Part shown: piece after piece, positions 1 through 8,882 of the stretch | Layout of the letters: each line of letters opens with the position of its first letter | Numbering within the stretch: position 1 is the stretch's first letter | Assembly: GCA_963784135.1 (NCBI GenBank) | Contig: CAWAQG010000012.1 | Span: 62,001-126,000 of the forward strand | DNA length: 64,000 nucleotides | Source of the DNA: JADFXI01 sp963784135 | GTDB lineage: Bacteria > Nitrospirota > Thermodesulfovibrionia > Thermodesulfovibrionales > Dissulfurispiraceae | Direction of reading: 5' to 3' | Program-made: the position numbers and the translations under genes | Notes under the pieces: generated by a model | Told to the model about the DNA's origin: nothing | The model's input: the letters and a program-made list of their open reading frames with translations, nothing else | The model's database searches: none

Positions 1-28
1 CAACCATCACCAAAATAATTTTTTTCAT
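1..28 (-). CDS. 5' end of a gene downstream of bamA, probably skp/ompH (partial)
   Basis: Only nine codons lie inside the window. On the minus strand a GGAGGG ribosome-binding site precedes ATG at 28, and the reading starts M-K-K-I-I-L-V-M-V, a typical charged-then-hydrophobic start of a signal peptide. In many diderm bacteria the gene after bamA encodes the periplasmic chaperone Skp/OmpH, which begins just this way. The name therefore rests on gene order and a signal-peptide-like start, not on visible homology. Confidence 0.45.
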
Positions 29-61
29 CAAACCCTCCAAATTTTATTAACCCCACCAATC

Positions 62-83
62 CTCCCCTTAGTTAAGGGGAGGT
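62..83. repeat. Palindromic intergenic repeat after bamA
   Basis: CCTCCCCTTA and TAAGGGGAGG face each other across a 2-nt centre, and further GGAGGGG follows. It lies between bamA and the next gene, so it may be a processing site or mild terminator. Similar CCCCTC-type palindromes recur at 18474-18494, which suggests a dispersed family. Confidence 0.6.
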
Positions 84-126
84 TAGGAGGGGTTATTTTT
101 TATAGCCTATTGCCCATAGCCTATTC

Positions 127-2391
127 TTAAAACGATGAGCCAAAAGTAAATCCGACCTTGCTTGAGGCCTCACCCGGCTTCTTATTGAGATTATAGCCCC
201 ACTCAACCCTTATCGGACCCATGGGGGAAATCCAGCGTATCCCGATCCCCGACGTGTAATCGAGATTGGTGCCAATCGTTTCATTTGAGGTATACGCTCT
301 GCCCGCGTCGCAAAAGACGACCCCTTTGAACTTATATTCAGCTGCAATAGGGAAAACATACTCGGAATTGAATATAAGCTCTTCTAATCCTCCGATCGGC
401 TGTCCATCAACATCTTTGGGGCCCGCATCTCCATAGTTGATTCCCCGGACGGTACTAATGTCGCCGAGGTAAAACCGCTGGTATAAGGGCACTTCCTTGC
501 CGAACAAGCCCCTCGAATATCCGAATCTGCCTCTTACCATGAATGTTGTTGAACTCGTAACAGGGAAATACCAGGCAGAGTCGGCAAGTGCCTTTAAGAA
601 GTCATTTGATCCCCCTAATCCGGCAAAGGTGAACCCAAAAGAATTACGGGAGCCCCTTGACGGATCTTGATAGTTGTCCCGGGTGTCCCTGGTCAATCCG
701 GGGCTGATGGCGCTGGTTAGTGTCAGCCCCTCCTGGTCCGTTACGATCGATGAGGCATCGGTGCTGACATTATAAATATTATTCTGCTCCAGAGTGTATC
801 CGATCGTGGCTGCCCAGTATTCCCAGAATCTTTTAGTCAAAGATACAGAAAAGCCGGTCGACTTGCTGTCGAAATCTCCATATACCTGGTATGTTTTAAA
901 AATGCTGGCTCCGAATAACATAGGTTTGTCCAAAAACCAGGGGTCCTGGTAGGATAGTTCGTAAAAAGAACTTCTGCCGCCGAGTTCTCCCTTTAGTTTC
1001 AAAGCACGGCCCGTGCCGTCGAGATTGATCTGGCTTACGTCAAGCATGGTAACAAAGTGGTCAACAGAGCTGTATCCGCCGCCGATGCTTAAGGAGCCGG
1101 TCGACTTCTCTTTAACAGCGACATCGAGGTCAACTATTTTTTCTTCATGCCGCGGTTTTGGCGAAATGTCGACTGTTTCAAAAAACTGCAGGTTGTTCAA
1201 ACGCTCGTAGCTCCGCTTTAGAGAAGAAGCATCGAAAGTCTCTCCCTCATCAAGTTCGATTTCCCTTCGTATTACTTTGTCCCTTGTCTTCGTGTTGCCG
1301 GATATGGAGATTTTACCTACACTGTACTTGTCGCCTTCGTTAATCCTGAAGACAACCCGCACTGTTTTCTTTGCTTCATCGGGGACAAGGTCGGGGAATA
1401 CTGATACAAGCGCGTAGCCGGTGTTTGAATACTTATCACTGATAGCGGTTATGTCCTTAGTCAGCACTGATTTATCGAAGACCTTGCCGGCCGAGAACTT
1501 GATCAGCTTTCTCAGTTCATCTTCCTTGTATACCTTATTGCCGGCAATTTCGACTGAAGATACTTTGAACTGATCTCCCTCGGAAACCTGAATGGAAATT
1601 TTCATCCCCTTTTTATGATCAATGAGCTGCAAAACCGGATCACCCAGGGTGACTTTAAGGTAACCGTTATTATAATAAAGTTCCCTTATGCGGTCGATGT
1701 CGGCCTTCATCTCGTCTTTTTTGTAATAACCGGTGCCGAAGATAAAGGACAACAGCCCTCTCACTTTAGTCTTCATGGCCGCCTTGATTTTTCCGGCAGA
1801 GATCGCTTTATTCCCTTCGATCCTGATATCTCTGATTTTGACCTTCTCGCCTTCATCAATCTGGAAGGTCACGACAACTTCACTCTTACCGGCCTTTCTC
1901 AGAACAGGAACAACCTTTGCGAGATAGTAACCCTCATCCTCGTAGAAAACCCTTAGTTTTACGGCATTATCGTTGATAAGGGTAATATCTGATATTGCCC
2001 CGGCGGTAAGAGTAATCTTTTCCTTGAGTTTACTGTCATCGTATTCCTTGTTTCCCTGGAAGTCTACCTTTATAATAGTGGGTTTCTCTTCAACTATATA
2101 GATCAGCTTGAGGCCGCCCTCAAAGGGCTCCATATTAACTTTTACATCATCGAAGTAGCCCATTTTGAAAATGGATTTAATGTCATCAGAGGTCCTTTCA
2201 TTAGACAGCGGCTCCCCTATTTTCTGGGATATTTTTGCTTTTACAGAACCTTCTTCAATGCGTTTTACGCCCTTTACCTCTATGGCAGTAACGACGGGGA
2301 GTTCTTCAGAATGTGCAGGTACGGAAAACATATGAAAGAACACTAAAAGAAGACTTAAAATTAAACAAGTAATCCCCAGCCTCAGTTTCAC
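127..2391 (-). CDS. bamA: Outer membrane protein assembly factor BamA
   Basis: BamA is the central barrel of the BAM complex, which folds and inserts beta-barrel proteins into the outer membrane. The 754-residue length fits the family. Residues 1-28 form a signal peptide ending in a P-A-H-S-type cleavage region. About five POTRA repeats follow (roughly 30-420) with recurrent 'I.GN......IR' patterns, then a C-terminal Omp85 barrel. A V-R-G motif (the S-T-V-R-G-I stretch) marks the lid loop region, and the protein ends in phenylalanine, as outer-membrane barrels do. The gene is intact, unlike many genes further right. A probable skp follows at once on the same strand. Confidence is high. Confidence 0.95.
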   Translation of the reverse strand: MKLRLGITCLILSLLLVFFHMFSVPAHSEELPVVTAIEVKGVKRIEEGSVKAKISQKIGEPLSNERTSDDIKSIFKMGYFDDVKVNMEPFEGGLKLIYIVEEKPTIIKVDFQGNKEYDDSKLKEKITLTAGAISDITLINDNAVKLRVFYEDEGYYLAKVVPVLRKAGKSEVVVTFQIDEGEKVKIRDIRIEGNKAISAGKIKAAMKTKVRGLLSFIFGTGYYKKDEMKADIDRIRELYYNNGYLKVTLGDPVLQLIDHKKGMKISIQVSEGDQFKVSSVEIAGNKVYKEDELRKLIKFSAGKVFDKSVLTKDITAISDKYSNTGYALVSVFPDLVPDEAKKTVRVVFRINEGDKYSVGKISISGNTKTRDKVIRREIELDEGETFDASSLKRSYERLNNLQFFETVDISPKPRHEEKIVDLDVAVKEKSTGSLSIGGGYSSVDHFVTMLDVSQINLDGTGRALKLKGELGGRSSFYELSYQDPWFLDKPMLFGASIFKTYQVYGDFDSKSTGFSVSLTKRFWEYWAATIGYTLEQNNIYNVSTDASSIVTDQEGLTLTSAISPGLTRDTRDNYQDPSRGSRNSFGFTFAGLGGSNDFLKALADSAWYFPVTSSTTFMVRGRFGYSRGLFGKEVPLYQRFYLGDISTVRGINYGDAGPKDVDGQPIGGLEELIFNSEYVFPIAAEYKFKGVVFCDAGRAYTSNETIGTNLDYTSGIGIRWISPMGPIRVEWGYNLNKKPGEASSKVGFTFGSSF

Positions 2392-2480
2392 GCAACCCTC
2401 TCCTGCAGAAAGATTTAAAGGCCATAGCGCTTTCCGCGCTGTCGGTTAGTATAGCATAAAAAAGACAGGTAATAGGAAAT

Positions 2481-2720
2481 AACTGACAGGCAATAGCAGG
2501 GCAAACGCACTATGCGCCAGAAAGCCGAAATTTTCGTCATGCCCGAAGTTCTTAATCGGGCATCCAGACACAAATAACCTGGATTCCCGCTAACGGACTG
2601 CGGGAATGACGACTTATAAGCCGTAATTTTGGAGTTTATGGCAATAGTGCAGTTAGTTTTTACTCGAAAAACACATAGTGCGTTTGCCCTGGACAGGCAA
2701 TAGCCTATTGCCTGTCAGTT
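2481..2720. repeat. Nested inverted-repeat element (about 240 bp) between bamA and a glycosyltransferase
   Basis: Two arm pairs are nested. The outer 16-bp arms are AACTGACAGGCAATAG at 2481-2496 and its complement at 2705-2720. The inner 17-bp arms are AGGGCAAACGCACTATG at 2498-2514 and its complement at 2674-2690. The centre holds a GTCATGCCCG / CGGGAATGACGAC palindrome of the kind repeated elsewhere in the window. This is the layout of a MITE or a composite of REP-like units. Its right arm supplies the last codons and the stop of the neighbouring glycosyltransferase gene. No other coding content was seen in 2392-2704. Confidence 0.65.
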
Positions 2721-3775
2721 ATTTTCAGCAGGTACCGTTCATAATCAAGGGCTATCTTGTCCCATGTAAAGTTCTTCGCATATTCACGGGCTTTCTGACC
2801 CATTTCTTTTCTCAACTGATTATTTTCGAGGAGAAATTTTATCTTCTGTGCGAGATCTCCCGCATCTCCGGTCTTGAATGTAATACCGAACCCGGCGTCG
2901 ACAGCATATCGCAGCCCCGGGATATCGCTGACGATTACAGGTTTCCCGCTTGCCGCAGCTTCAAGCAAGACTATTCCCTGTCCTTCAAACCTGGATGGAA
3001 GGACAAGAAATTCCATGCCTTCCAGAAAAGCATTTTTCGATTCTCCCTTCACCGCTCCGACCCACTGGATGTTGTTTGACTTTTTTATCGTTGCCAGAAA
3101 GGCGACTCTGTCTTTTCCTTCACCGGCGATTCTTAGAGGTACCCCCAGGGAACTCGAAGCTTTTACGAGCGTATCAAGTCCCTTTGTGTGGATGTCCAGC
3201 CTGCCGAGATATCCGATATAATTCTCCCCGCGAATCTCCAGAGTCAGCAGACTTTCATCTATTCCGTTGGAAATCACAGTACTATGGCTGCTATTTTTCC
3301 TGCTGACCGCAGGCGAAACAAAGATGAAATTTTCAAACCTTTCCGGATAAAATTTTTCTACCAGATAAAAAGGGATTCCGGGAAGCAGATATTTTTTTAG
3401 TATCTCAGCTCCCAAATGGCTCTGTATTTGTAAAATGACCGCTTTCCTTTTCTTGTACATGAATGAAAAGACAGGGTTCCAGGGTGCGAAGTCCTCCACG
3501 ATGACATCGGCGGATCCGGCTTCTTTATTCAAAAAACGGGCAGCCCTTGCCGCGTAACAAAAGGTGCTGAGGAAATAATTATTACTGCCGGTGCCCATAA
3601 ATCTAAAATCAAGACTGTCTTCACGATAGTCCGCTGCTCCCGGATATTTACCACAGACCAGAGTAACCTGATGTCTGCCGGCAATCCTCCTGTAAATTTC
3701 ATGGGCCCTTACTGCTCCCCCGCCGCCGACCCAGGGGTTGTTGATATGATCATAGATGAGATGAAGTATATTCAT
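2705..3775 (-). CDS. GT4-family glycosyltransferase
   Basis: A 356-residue GT-B fold glycosyltransferase, likely cytoplasmic and acting on a lipid-linked surface glycan. The N-terminal domain begins M-N-I-L-H-L-I-Y-D-H with a glycine-rich loop (G-G-G-G-A) for the acceptor side. The C-terminal domain has the sugar-nucleotide signature: G-Y-L-G-R-L near residue 190 and an E-x7-E motif in F-E-G-Q-G-I-V-L-L-E near residue 270. Donor and acceptor cannot be read from sequence. It sits downstream of gmd, which makes GDP-sugar precursors, so a GDP-mannose-derived donor is possible. The final codons (T-D-R-Q) come from the arm of an inverted repeat, so the original C-terminus may have been altered. 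Confidence 0.85.
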   Translation of the reverse strand: MNILHLIYDHINNPWVGGGGAVRAHEIYRRIAGRHQVTLVCGKYPGAADYREDSLDFRFMGTGSNNYFLSTFCYAARAARFLNKEAGSADVIVEDFAPWNPVFSFMYKKRKAVILQIQSHLGAEILKKYLLPGIPFYLVEKFYPERFENFIFVSPAVSRKNSSHSTVISNGIDESLLTLEIRGENYIGYLGRLDIHTKGLDTLVKASSSLGVPLRIAGEGKDRVAFLATIKKSNNIQWVGAVKGESKNAFLEGMEFLVLPSRFEGQGIVLLEAAASGKPVIVSDIPGLRYAVDAGFGITFKTGDAGDLAQKIKFLLENNQLRKEMGQKAREYAKNFTWDKIALDYERYLLKITDRQ

Positions 3776-3822
3776 GTTCTCATAAATTAACCACTTTGCT
3801 GTTGCCTATAACCTTTTGCTTA

Positions 3823-4842
3823 TTACCCATGACATATTCTTATATCATGCTGCACCATGACCCTTACGAGTTCATTAAATGTGGTTTTCGGTTCCCATCC
3901 GAAAGTAGCCTTTGCCTTGGAATAATCTCCTATCAGGACATCAACTTCAGCAGGTCTGAAGAATCGAGGATCTATTTCAATCAGAGTCTTGCCGGACGAC
4001 CTGTCCACGCCTTTTTCGTGGATCCCGTTCCCGGTCCATTCCAGCTCAATCCCCGCCTCCCTGAACGCCGCCTGCACAAACTCCCTGACGCTGTGCGTTT
4101 CGCCTGTGGCAATTACATAATCGTCCGGCTTGGACTGATGAAGCATAAGCCACATTGCCTCCACGTATTCAGGCGCATATCCCCAGTCACGCCTCGAATC
4201 CAGATTGCCGAGAGAAAGTTTTTCCTGGAGTCCCAGTTTTATTCTTGCGGCCGCATGCGTTATTTTTCGTGTAACAAACTCAAGTCCCCGCAGGGGAGAC
4301 TCATGATTAAAAAGGATGCCGGAGCATGCGAACATGTCATATGATTCGCGGTAATTTACAGTCATCCAGTGCCCGAAAAGTTTCGATACTGAATAAGGGC
4401 TTCGCGGATGAAAGGGGGTTTGTTCATTCTGCGGCGTCTCCCTTACCTTGCCGAACATCTCGCTGCTCGAGGCCTGATAAAACTTTATCTTGGGATTTAC
4501 AGCGTGTATTGCCTCCAGCATTCTGAGCACGCTTAGTCCTGTGACATCAGCGGTAAAAACAGGCTGCTCAAAGGAAAGCGCGACAAAACTCTGCGCGCCC
4601 AGGTTATAAACCTCGTCGGGCCTCACGGTTTCGAGCGTCCTGTGAATATTGGTAAACTCAAGGAGTTCAAGAGGCACAAACTGTATATCGTTGTCGATGC
4701 CGAGAAACTTCATGCGGCCCAGATTCAGATCAGAGGTGCGCCTGAACGCGCCGTATACCTCATAGCCTTTTTCGAGCAGCAGCTTTGACAGATATGCTCC
4801 GTCCTGACCGGTGATTCCTGTTATAAGAGCTTTCTGACCCAA
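3823..4842 (-). CDS. gmd: GDP-mannose 4,6-dehydratase
   Basis: This enzyme converts GDP-D-mannose to GDP-4-keto-6-deoxymannose, the branch point to GDP-fucose, GDP-rhamnose and perosamine. The 339 residues form an extended SDR fold. T-G-I-T-G-Q-D-G-A-Y-L at residues 8-18 is the NAD(P)-binding loop. Y-S-V-S-K near residue 150 holds the catalytic Tyr and Lys, with S-S-S-E-M-F just before it, as in Gmd. The start is the first Met, before K-A-L-I-T-G. It sits with the glycosyltransferase genes, so it probably supplies a deoxyhexose for the surface polysaccharide. Which final sugar is made cannot be told, because no GMER or RMD gene is visible nearby. Confidence 0.9.
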   Translation of the reverse strand: MGQKALITGITGQDGAYLSKLLLEKGYEVYGAFRRTSDLNLGRMKFLGIDNDIQFVPLELLEFTNIHRTLETVRPDEVYNLGAQSFVALSFEQPVFTADVTGLSVLRMLEAIHAVNPKIKFYQASSSEMFGKVRETPQNEQTPFHPRSPYSVSKLFGHWMTVNYRESYDMFACSGILFNHESPLRGLEFVTRKITHAAARIKLGLQEKLSLGNLDSRRDWGYAPEYVEAMWLMLHQSKPDDYVIATGETHSVREFVQAAFREAGIELEWTGNGIHEKGVDRSSGKTLIEIDPRFFRPAEVDVLIGDYSKAKATFGWEPKTTFNELVRVMVQHDIRICHG

Positions 4843-4880
4843 AATCGCCTCCCTATTGTACAGATTGTATTGTCAAAAAT

Positions 4881-4940
4881 TAACCACAGAGAACACAGGG
4901 AAAGTATCAAGCTTATCGTAACCACAGAGCACACTGAGGA
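4881..4940. repeat. ACCACAGAG-type intergenic repeat pair
   Basis: AACCACAGAGAACACAGGG at about 4882 and AACCACAGAGCACACTGAGG at about 4920 are near copies. The same core recurs at 20323 and 27922, each time with an inverted partner (CTCTGTGGTTA). This is a dispersed non-coding repeat family. Confidence 0.6.
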
Positions 4941-5009
4941 ATTTTTTATAAAAAAAGCTGCATCAGGCCTTCTGGAATTCCGTTTCTGCTTCAGGATGAA
5001 ATGAGAAAG

Positions 5010-5237
5010 TCATTTCCCGAAGCGCTCACGGATCTTGGAAAATACCTCATCTCCCGGGATTGTTTTAATGCTGCCAGACCGTAACTCCGCAAGTCGTCGT
5101 TTGGCAATCTCCGTCCATTCCTTATCGATTTCGGCCGAGGGGGGATTAAGGGTCCGGAGCAAAGAATCGATAACTATTGCTCTTTCCTCAACAGGAAAAG
5201 ATTCAGCTTCTTGTATTATTTCTTTCATCCCGTGCAT
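5010..5237 (-). CDS. Addiction-module antitoxin-like protein (orphan)
   Basis: A 75-residue protein resembling the Unstab_antitox family of putative addiction-module components. It has the typical 'A..LP..ER..L...L..SL' helix near residues 10-30, here reading E-S-F-P-V-E-E-R-A-I-V-I-D-S-L-L, then a charged segment with D-K-E-W. Members usually pair with a RelE/ParE-type toxin next door. No toxin gene is readable on either side. Downstream are 167 bp of repeats and upstream is an insertion sequence. It is therefore an orphan, or its partner was lost when the IS arrived. Confidence 0.7.
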   Translation of the reverse strand: MHGMKEIIQEAESFPVEERAIVIDSLLRTLNPPSAEIDKEWTEIAKRRLAELRSGSIKTIPGDEVFSKIRERFGK

Positions 5238-5315
5238 ATTTAATTTACCCCTTTTATGATCTGATTTTTAATAGTACCACATTGAATTATTAACTGCAAT
5301 TCGAGAGAATGGAAG

Positions 5316-6682
5316 TGTGGCGAGCAGATAAACTGTCCGTATCTGTAGCACATAAACTGTCCGGATAAAATATATGGATAGCAAGGGGGCTATCCATGAA
5401 ACGTTCGGCAGTGTTGCAGGAGGTACGGAAGATGAGATTTGAAGAAAGCTATGAGGGTTGGATACGAGGTCGATTAACGCAGGAAGAAGCAGCAACGCTT
5501 CTGGGTGTGTGCGATAGGACATTTAGAAGATATATGTTGAGGTATGAAGATACGGGCCTGGAGGGCCTTATAGATAAGCGTTTAGGGCAAATATCTCATA
5601 AACGTGCGCCTGTTGATGAAGTAGTCGCACTATCGGATCTTTATAGCAATCGCTTTTGTGGTTTCAATGTCAAACATTTTTATAGCTGGTACCGGCGTGC
5701 TTATCAAGGGACCAGAAGCTACACATGGGTCAAGAACACCCTCCAGGAAAAGGGATTGGTACCGAAGGCAGCACAGAAAGGTACACACAGGAAAAAGCGT
5801 ACAAGGGCACCTTATACCGGTATGATGCTGCACCAGGATGGTTCCAAACATCAGTGGGTTGAAGGAAAATACTGGGATCTAATCGTAACTATGGATGATG
5901 CCACGAGTGAACACTACTCGATGTTTTTTGTGCAGGAGGAAGGCACTCAAAGCAGCTTTCAAGGGGTAAAAGAAGTTATTGAGCAACACGGATTGTTTGC
6001 TTCGTTGTATACGGATCGTGGAAGTCACTACTGGCATACACCTGAGGCCGGAGGGAAAGTGGACAAATCAAATCTTACCCAGTTCGGTCGTGCAATGAGC
6101 CAACTTGGAATTAAGATGATTGCTGCGTATTCTCCTGAGGCCAGGGGTCGTTCTGAGCGAGCCTTCGAAACTCATCAAGACCGCCTCGTCAAGGAGCTTG
6201 CAATGGCGGGCATTACTGAGATGAAGCAGGCCAATGATTATCTTGCCAGTACTTATATGCCAGCCCATAATGCCGAGTTCACTGTTGTCCCGCAGGAACC
6301 ACAGAGCGTATTCGTGACTTGGGCAGGCACTGCCTTGGAAGACATCCTATGCGAACAGTATGACCGCACCGTAGGCAACGACAACTGTGTAAAGTTCGAT
6401 GGGCTAAAACTTCAGATCCCGCCAAATCAATATCGCTGCCACTACGTTAAGGTCGAAGTTCGCGTCCATCGTTATCCGGATGGTGGCCTTGCTATATTCC
6501 ATGGACCGAGAAAACTGGCGGTCTTTGACCCTAAAGGAAAGGAGATTGCAAAGTGCTCACATGCAGCGGCATGAGACTCAATAAAACTGACATCGGTGGC
6601 CTGCCATGTTCCATGCGCAGCCACCCTGCAGAACCGGACAGTTTATTTGCTCTAAAACCGGACAACTCTATTTGTTGACAAC
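5316..6682 (+). mobile_element. ISNCY-like insertion sequence, copy 1 (1367 bp)
   Basis: The element encodes one transposase. Its left end begins TGTGGCGAGCAGATAAACTG and its right end finishes GTTGACAAC. Subterminal copies of ACTGTCCG/CGGACAGTT lie at both ends (5331-5363 and 6634-6665). It is bounded by a 17-bp direct repeat, ATTCGAGAGAATGGAAG, at 5299-5315 and 6683-6699. A second copy of exactly the same length lies at 31105-32471 in reverse orientation. The ends were fixed by comparing both copies and both target duplications. Confidence 0.88.
5396..6574 (+). CDS. ISNCY-family (ISDol1-type) DDE transposase
   Basis: A 392-residue transposase. Residues 20-65 form a helix-turn-helix (R-L-T-Q-E-E-A-A-T-L-L-G-V-C-D-R-T-F-R-R). 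The rve-like DDE core follows: H-Q-D-G-S-K-H-Q-W near 145, M-D-D-A-T-S-E-H near 165, Y-T-D-R-G-S-H-Y near 206, and A-R-G-R-S-E-R-A near 248, which holds the last acidic residue. The family name comes from recalled similarity to ISDol1-type proteins; IS481-like is the alternative. The protein is identical to that of the second copy. At least two synonymous differences (around 5743 and 5761) show the copies are not perfectly identical in DNA. Confidence 0.85.
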   Translation: MKRSAVLQEVRKMRFEESYEGWIRGRLTQEEAATLLGVCDRTFRRYMLRYEDTGLEGLIDKRLGQISHKRAPVDEVVALSDLYSNRFCGFNVKHFYSWYRRAYQGTRSYTWVKNTLQEKGLVPKAAQKGTHRKKRTRAPYTGMMLHQDGSKHQWVEGKYWDLIVTMDDATSEHYSMFFVQEEGTQSSFQGVKEVIEQHGLFASLYTDRGSHYWHTPEAGGKVDKSNLTQFGRAMSQLGIKMIAAYSPEARGRSERAFETHQDRLVKELAMAGITEMKQANDYLASTYMPAHNAEFTVVPQEPQSVFVTWAGTALEDILCEQYDRTVGNDNCVKFDGLKLQIPPNQYRCHYVKVEVRVHRYPDGGLAIFHGPRKLAVFDPKGKEIAKCSHAAA

Positions 6683-6704
6683 ATTCGAGAGAATGGAAGC
6701 AGAA

Positions 6705-7832
6705 TCAAAAATATTTATCTGGTCCAATTAGTTCTGAGTAGAGTTCTTCGTATTCTTTAACCATTCTGTCGATGTTAAAAAACTGGGCTTTCTTCCTGGA
6801 CGCCTCGGCATATCCCGCTGCAATAGCAGGATTGTCATAAATGAATTCAATTGCATTTGTGATACTATCGCTGTCTTTTATCGGCACCAACTTTCCATTA
6901 ACTCCATCCTCAATGAGTTCAGGGATTCCGTAAATATTTGTCGCGATTACCGGTGTGCCGACCGCCATGGCTTCAAGAATTACATTAGGCAGCCCCTCGT
7001 GTAACGAAGGGAGCACAAGAAGGTCTGAAGCCTTGATATACTCTGCCGCGTTCGGCACATGTCCCAAAAGGCTGAATTTCGTGTCCCCGGCAGTAAGCGC
7101 CGAGATTGCCTCCCTGAGTTCACCGTCTCCTGCAATGAGCAAACAAACCTTTCCCCTGCTTAGAGATTTCGTAGCCTGTATCAGGTACTCTATTCCCTTC
7201 GGCGTCACTAATGAGCCCACGAATATTGCACAGAATATATCATCCGACAGTCCAAGAGTTCTGCGCAGAGATTCTTTGGAAGGCAAAGCGCCAAGACTTT
7301 CCAGGTCTATGCCGTTATAGATCACCTCGACCTTTTTTGCTCCGTACCCCTTCAATTGATCTTCTATATATTTTGAGTTTATAGTTACGGCTGCTGCTTG
7401 TCTGTATGCCCATTTCAAAAACTGTTTTTTCAGTCCCCCTAATTTGACTTCATAGCCGTATAATTCTTCAATGCTTCCCCTTTGAGACGCCACGAAAATA
7501 GGGCGATGAGTTATGGTACGCAATGCCAGAGCAGCTGCAAAAGTCGAATATTCAAGCCAGGTTTGGATGATATCAGGCTTTGTGGATAAGATTGTTTGTC
7601 TCAATAAATATGCGGTTTGCAATATTCGGCGGTTCCGTGTCTCACAACTGACAAGACCATGGACCTTTATTGCCTTGCTCAGTTCTTCAAACCTTTCGCC
7701 TCTTCTTTCTGCGATAAACACATGGGACTCGAATCTGCTTCCGTCAATATTATTTACAAGATTGAGGAACTGCCGCTCAGCCCCGCCTTTTCCGAGATGA
7801 TCGATAACAAAAAGAAGTTTGATCTTCGGCAT
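6705..7832 (-). CDS. GT4-family glycosyltransferase
   Basis: A 375-residue GT-B glycosyltransferase. The N-terminus L-F-V-I-D-H-L-G-K-G-G-A-E-R holds the G-G-A-E-R acceptor loop seen in many WcaL/GtrB-like GT4 enzymes. The C-terminal domain has V-G-S-L-V-T-P-K-G and the E-x7-E signature in H-E-G-L-P-N-V-I-L-E-A-M near residue 285. It is probably a cytoplasmic enzyme of the surface-polysaccharide pathway. Its stop lies only five bases from the target duplication of an IS, so the gene itself was spared. The start is five bases after the stop of the next upstream gene, so the genes are co-transcribed. Confidence 0.88.
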   Translation of the reverse strand: MPKIKLLFVIDHLGKGGAERQFLNLVNNIDGSRFESHVFIAERRGERFEELSKAIKVHGLVSCETRNRRILQTAYLLRQTILSTKPDIIQTWLEYSTFAAALALRTITHRPIFVASQRGSIEELYGYEVKLGGLKKQFLKWAYRQAAAVTINSKYIEDQLKGYGAKKVEVIYNGIDLESLGALPSKESLRRTLGLSDDIFCAIFVGSLVTPKGIEYLIQATKSLSRGKVCLLIAGDGELREAISALTAGDTKFSLLGHVPNAAEYIKASDLLVLPSLHEGLPNVILEAMAVGTPVIATNIYGIPELIEDGVNGKLVPIKDSDSITNAIEFIYDNPAIAAGYAEASRKKAQFFNIDRMVKEYEELYSELIGPDKYF

Positions 7833-7837
7833 TTGTT

Positions 7838-8881
7838 TTACCGATGCCTTATCGATTCCAGCGCTTCTATTAATGTCGGTACAGCAGCGAAAAAAGAATA
7901 TTCTTCTTCCGCGGTGCGCCGCGCATTCAGGCCCATTACTTTCCTTATTTGAGCATTATCAATTAACAAAAGCAATTTTTCCTGCCATTCACTTTCTTGC
8001 CGGGCCAGGAAGCCGTTTATACCTTCCTTGATCATTTCTTTGTTGATACCCACCGGGGATGCGATACTCGGGATACCAAGGGCCATATACTGAAGCAGCT
8101 TATATCCCCCTTTACCTCTGGCCCATTCATCGTCCAGAAGAGGCATAATTCCAATATCAAATTCCTGCAATTCGCGGACCTCTGTCTTTAAGTTCCATTC
8201 GATCTGTTTTACCGGCAGGTCCGGAAGGGCCAGGGGAGCGGCGCCTATAATATGGAAACGGACATTTGGATGTTCTTCCGTTATTTTTCTGAAGACGGAG
8301 AAGAGGGGTTCCAAATAAACGGTTGTGGTGCCGCTGCCTATCCAGCCTATGACGACCGTATCCTTGCCGGCTTTGTCCGCCGGGTAGTACCTTTCCGTAT
8401 CAATCGGTCCCGTAATCTTGAGGACAGGTTTATTCGTGTCAATACTTTTGACATATTCTTTTGTGTAGTTGTTTTCAAGCACGACAAGATCGCACAACTG
8501 CACCGTCTTCCTAAAATTTATAGTGTTCCGGCTAAGTCTCTCTCGCCCTTCGGTTTTCCCCGCCTCAGGTGAGATGTAAATTGCGTCGTCAAAATCAAAG
8601 ACGATCTTTTTACCATAAGATTTTAACAGGGTTAAGTATATCCCTGGAAGCATTACTTTTTGTATGACTATAATGTCGTAAAAAAAACTTTGGATAAGCA
8701 GCTTGCATAGGGCAAATATCTTGTGAAAAAATTCGATCTTCTTTCCGGCCAAGTCCTGCCTGGTAAACATCACCACCTTGCAGATGTAATTGTTTCGCTT
8801 AAGATGGGGGAGGTATTGAAAAACCCTGGTCCTGCTGCTTGGGACTGTTTCATCTCCCAAGGCAAGAAAAAGTATTTTCAT
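7838..8881 (-). CDS. Glycosyltransferase, GT-B fold
   Basis: A 347-residue protein beginning M-K-I-L-F-L-A-L-G-D. The C-terminal half carries I-G-W-I-G-S-G-T-T near residue 180 and a Y-K-L-L-Q-Y-M-A-L-G-I-P motif in place of the usual E-x7-E helix, as in many GT4-like polysaccharide enzymes. It probably adds a sugar to a lipid-linked intermediate. Its stop is five bases from the start of the next gene and its own start abuts the methyltransferase gene, so it lies in the middle of one operon. Substrate unknown. Confidence 0.82.
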   Translation of the reverse strand: MKILFLALGDETVPSSRTRVFQYLPHLKRNNYICKVVMFTRQDLAGKKIEFFHKIFALCKLLIQSFFYDIIVIQKVMLPGIYLTLLKSYGKKIVFDFDDAIYISPEAGKTEGRERLSRNTINFRKTVQLCDLVVLENNYTKEYVKSIDTNKPVLKITGPIDTERYYPADKAGKDTVVIGWIGSGTTTVYLEPLFSVFRKITEEHPNVRFHIIGAAPLALPDLPVKQIEWNLKTEVRELQEFDIGIMPLLDDEWARGKGGYKLLQYMALGIPSIASPVGINKEMIKEGINGFLARQESEWQEKLLLLIDNAQIRKVMGLNARRTAEEEYSFFAAVPTLIEALESIRHR

Positions 8882-8882
8882 T

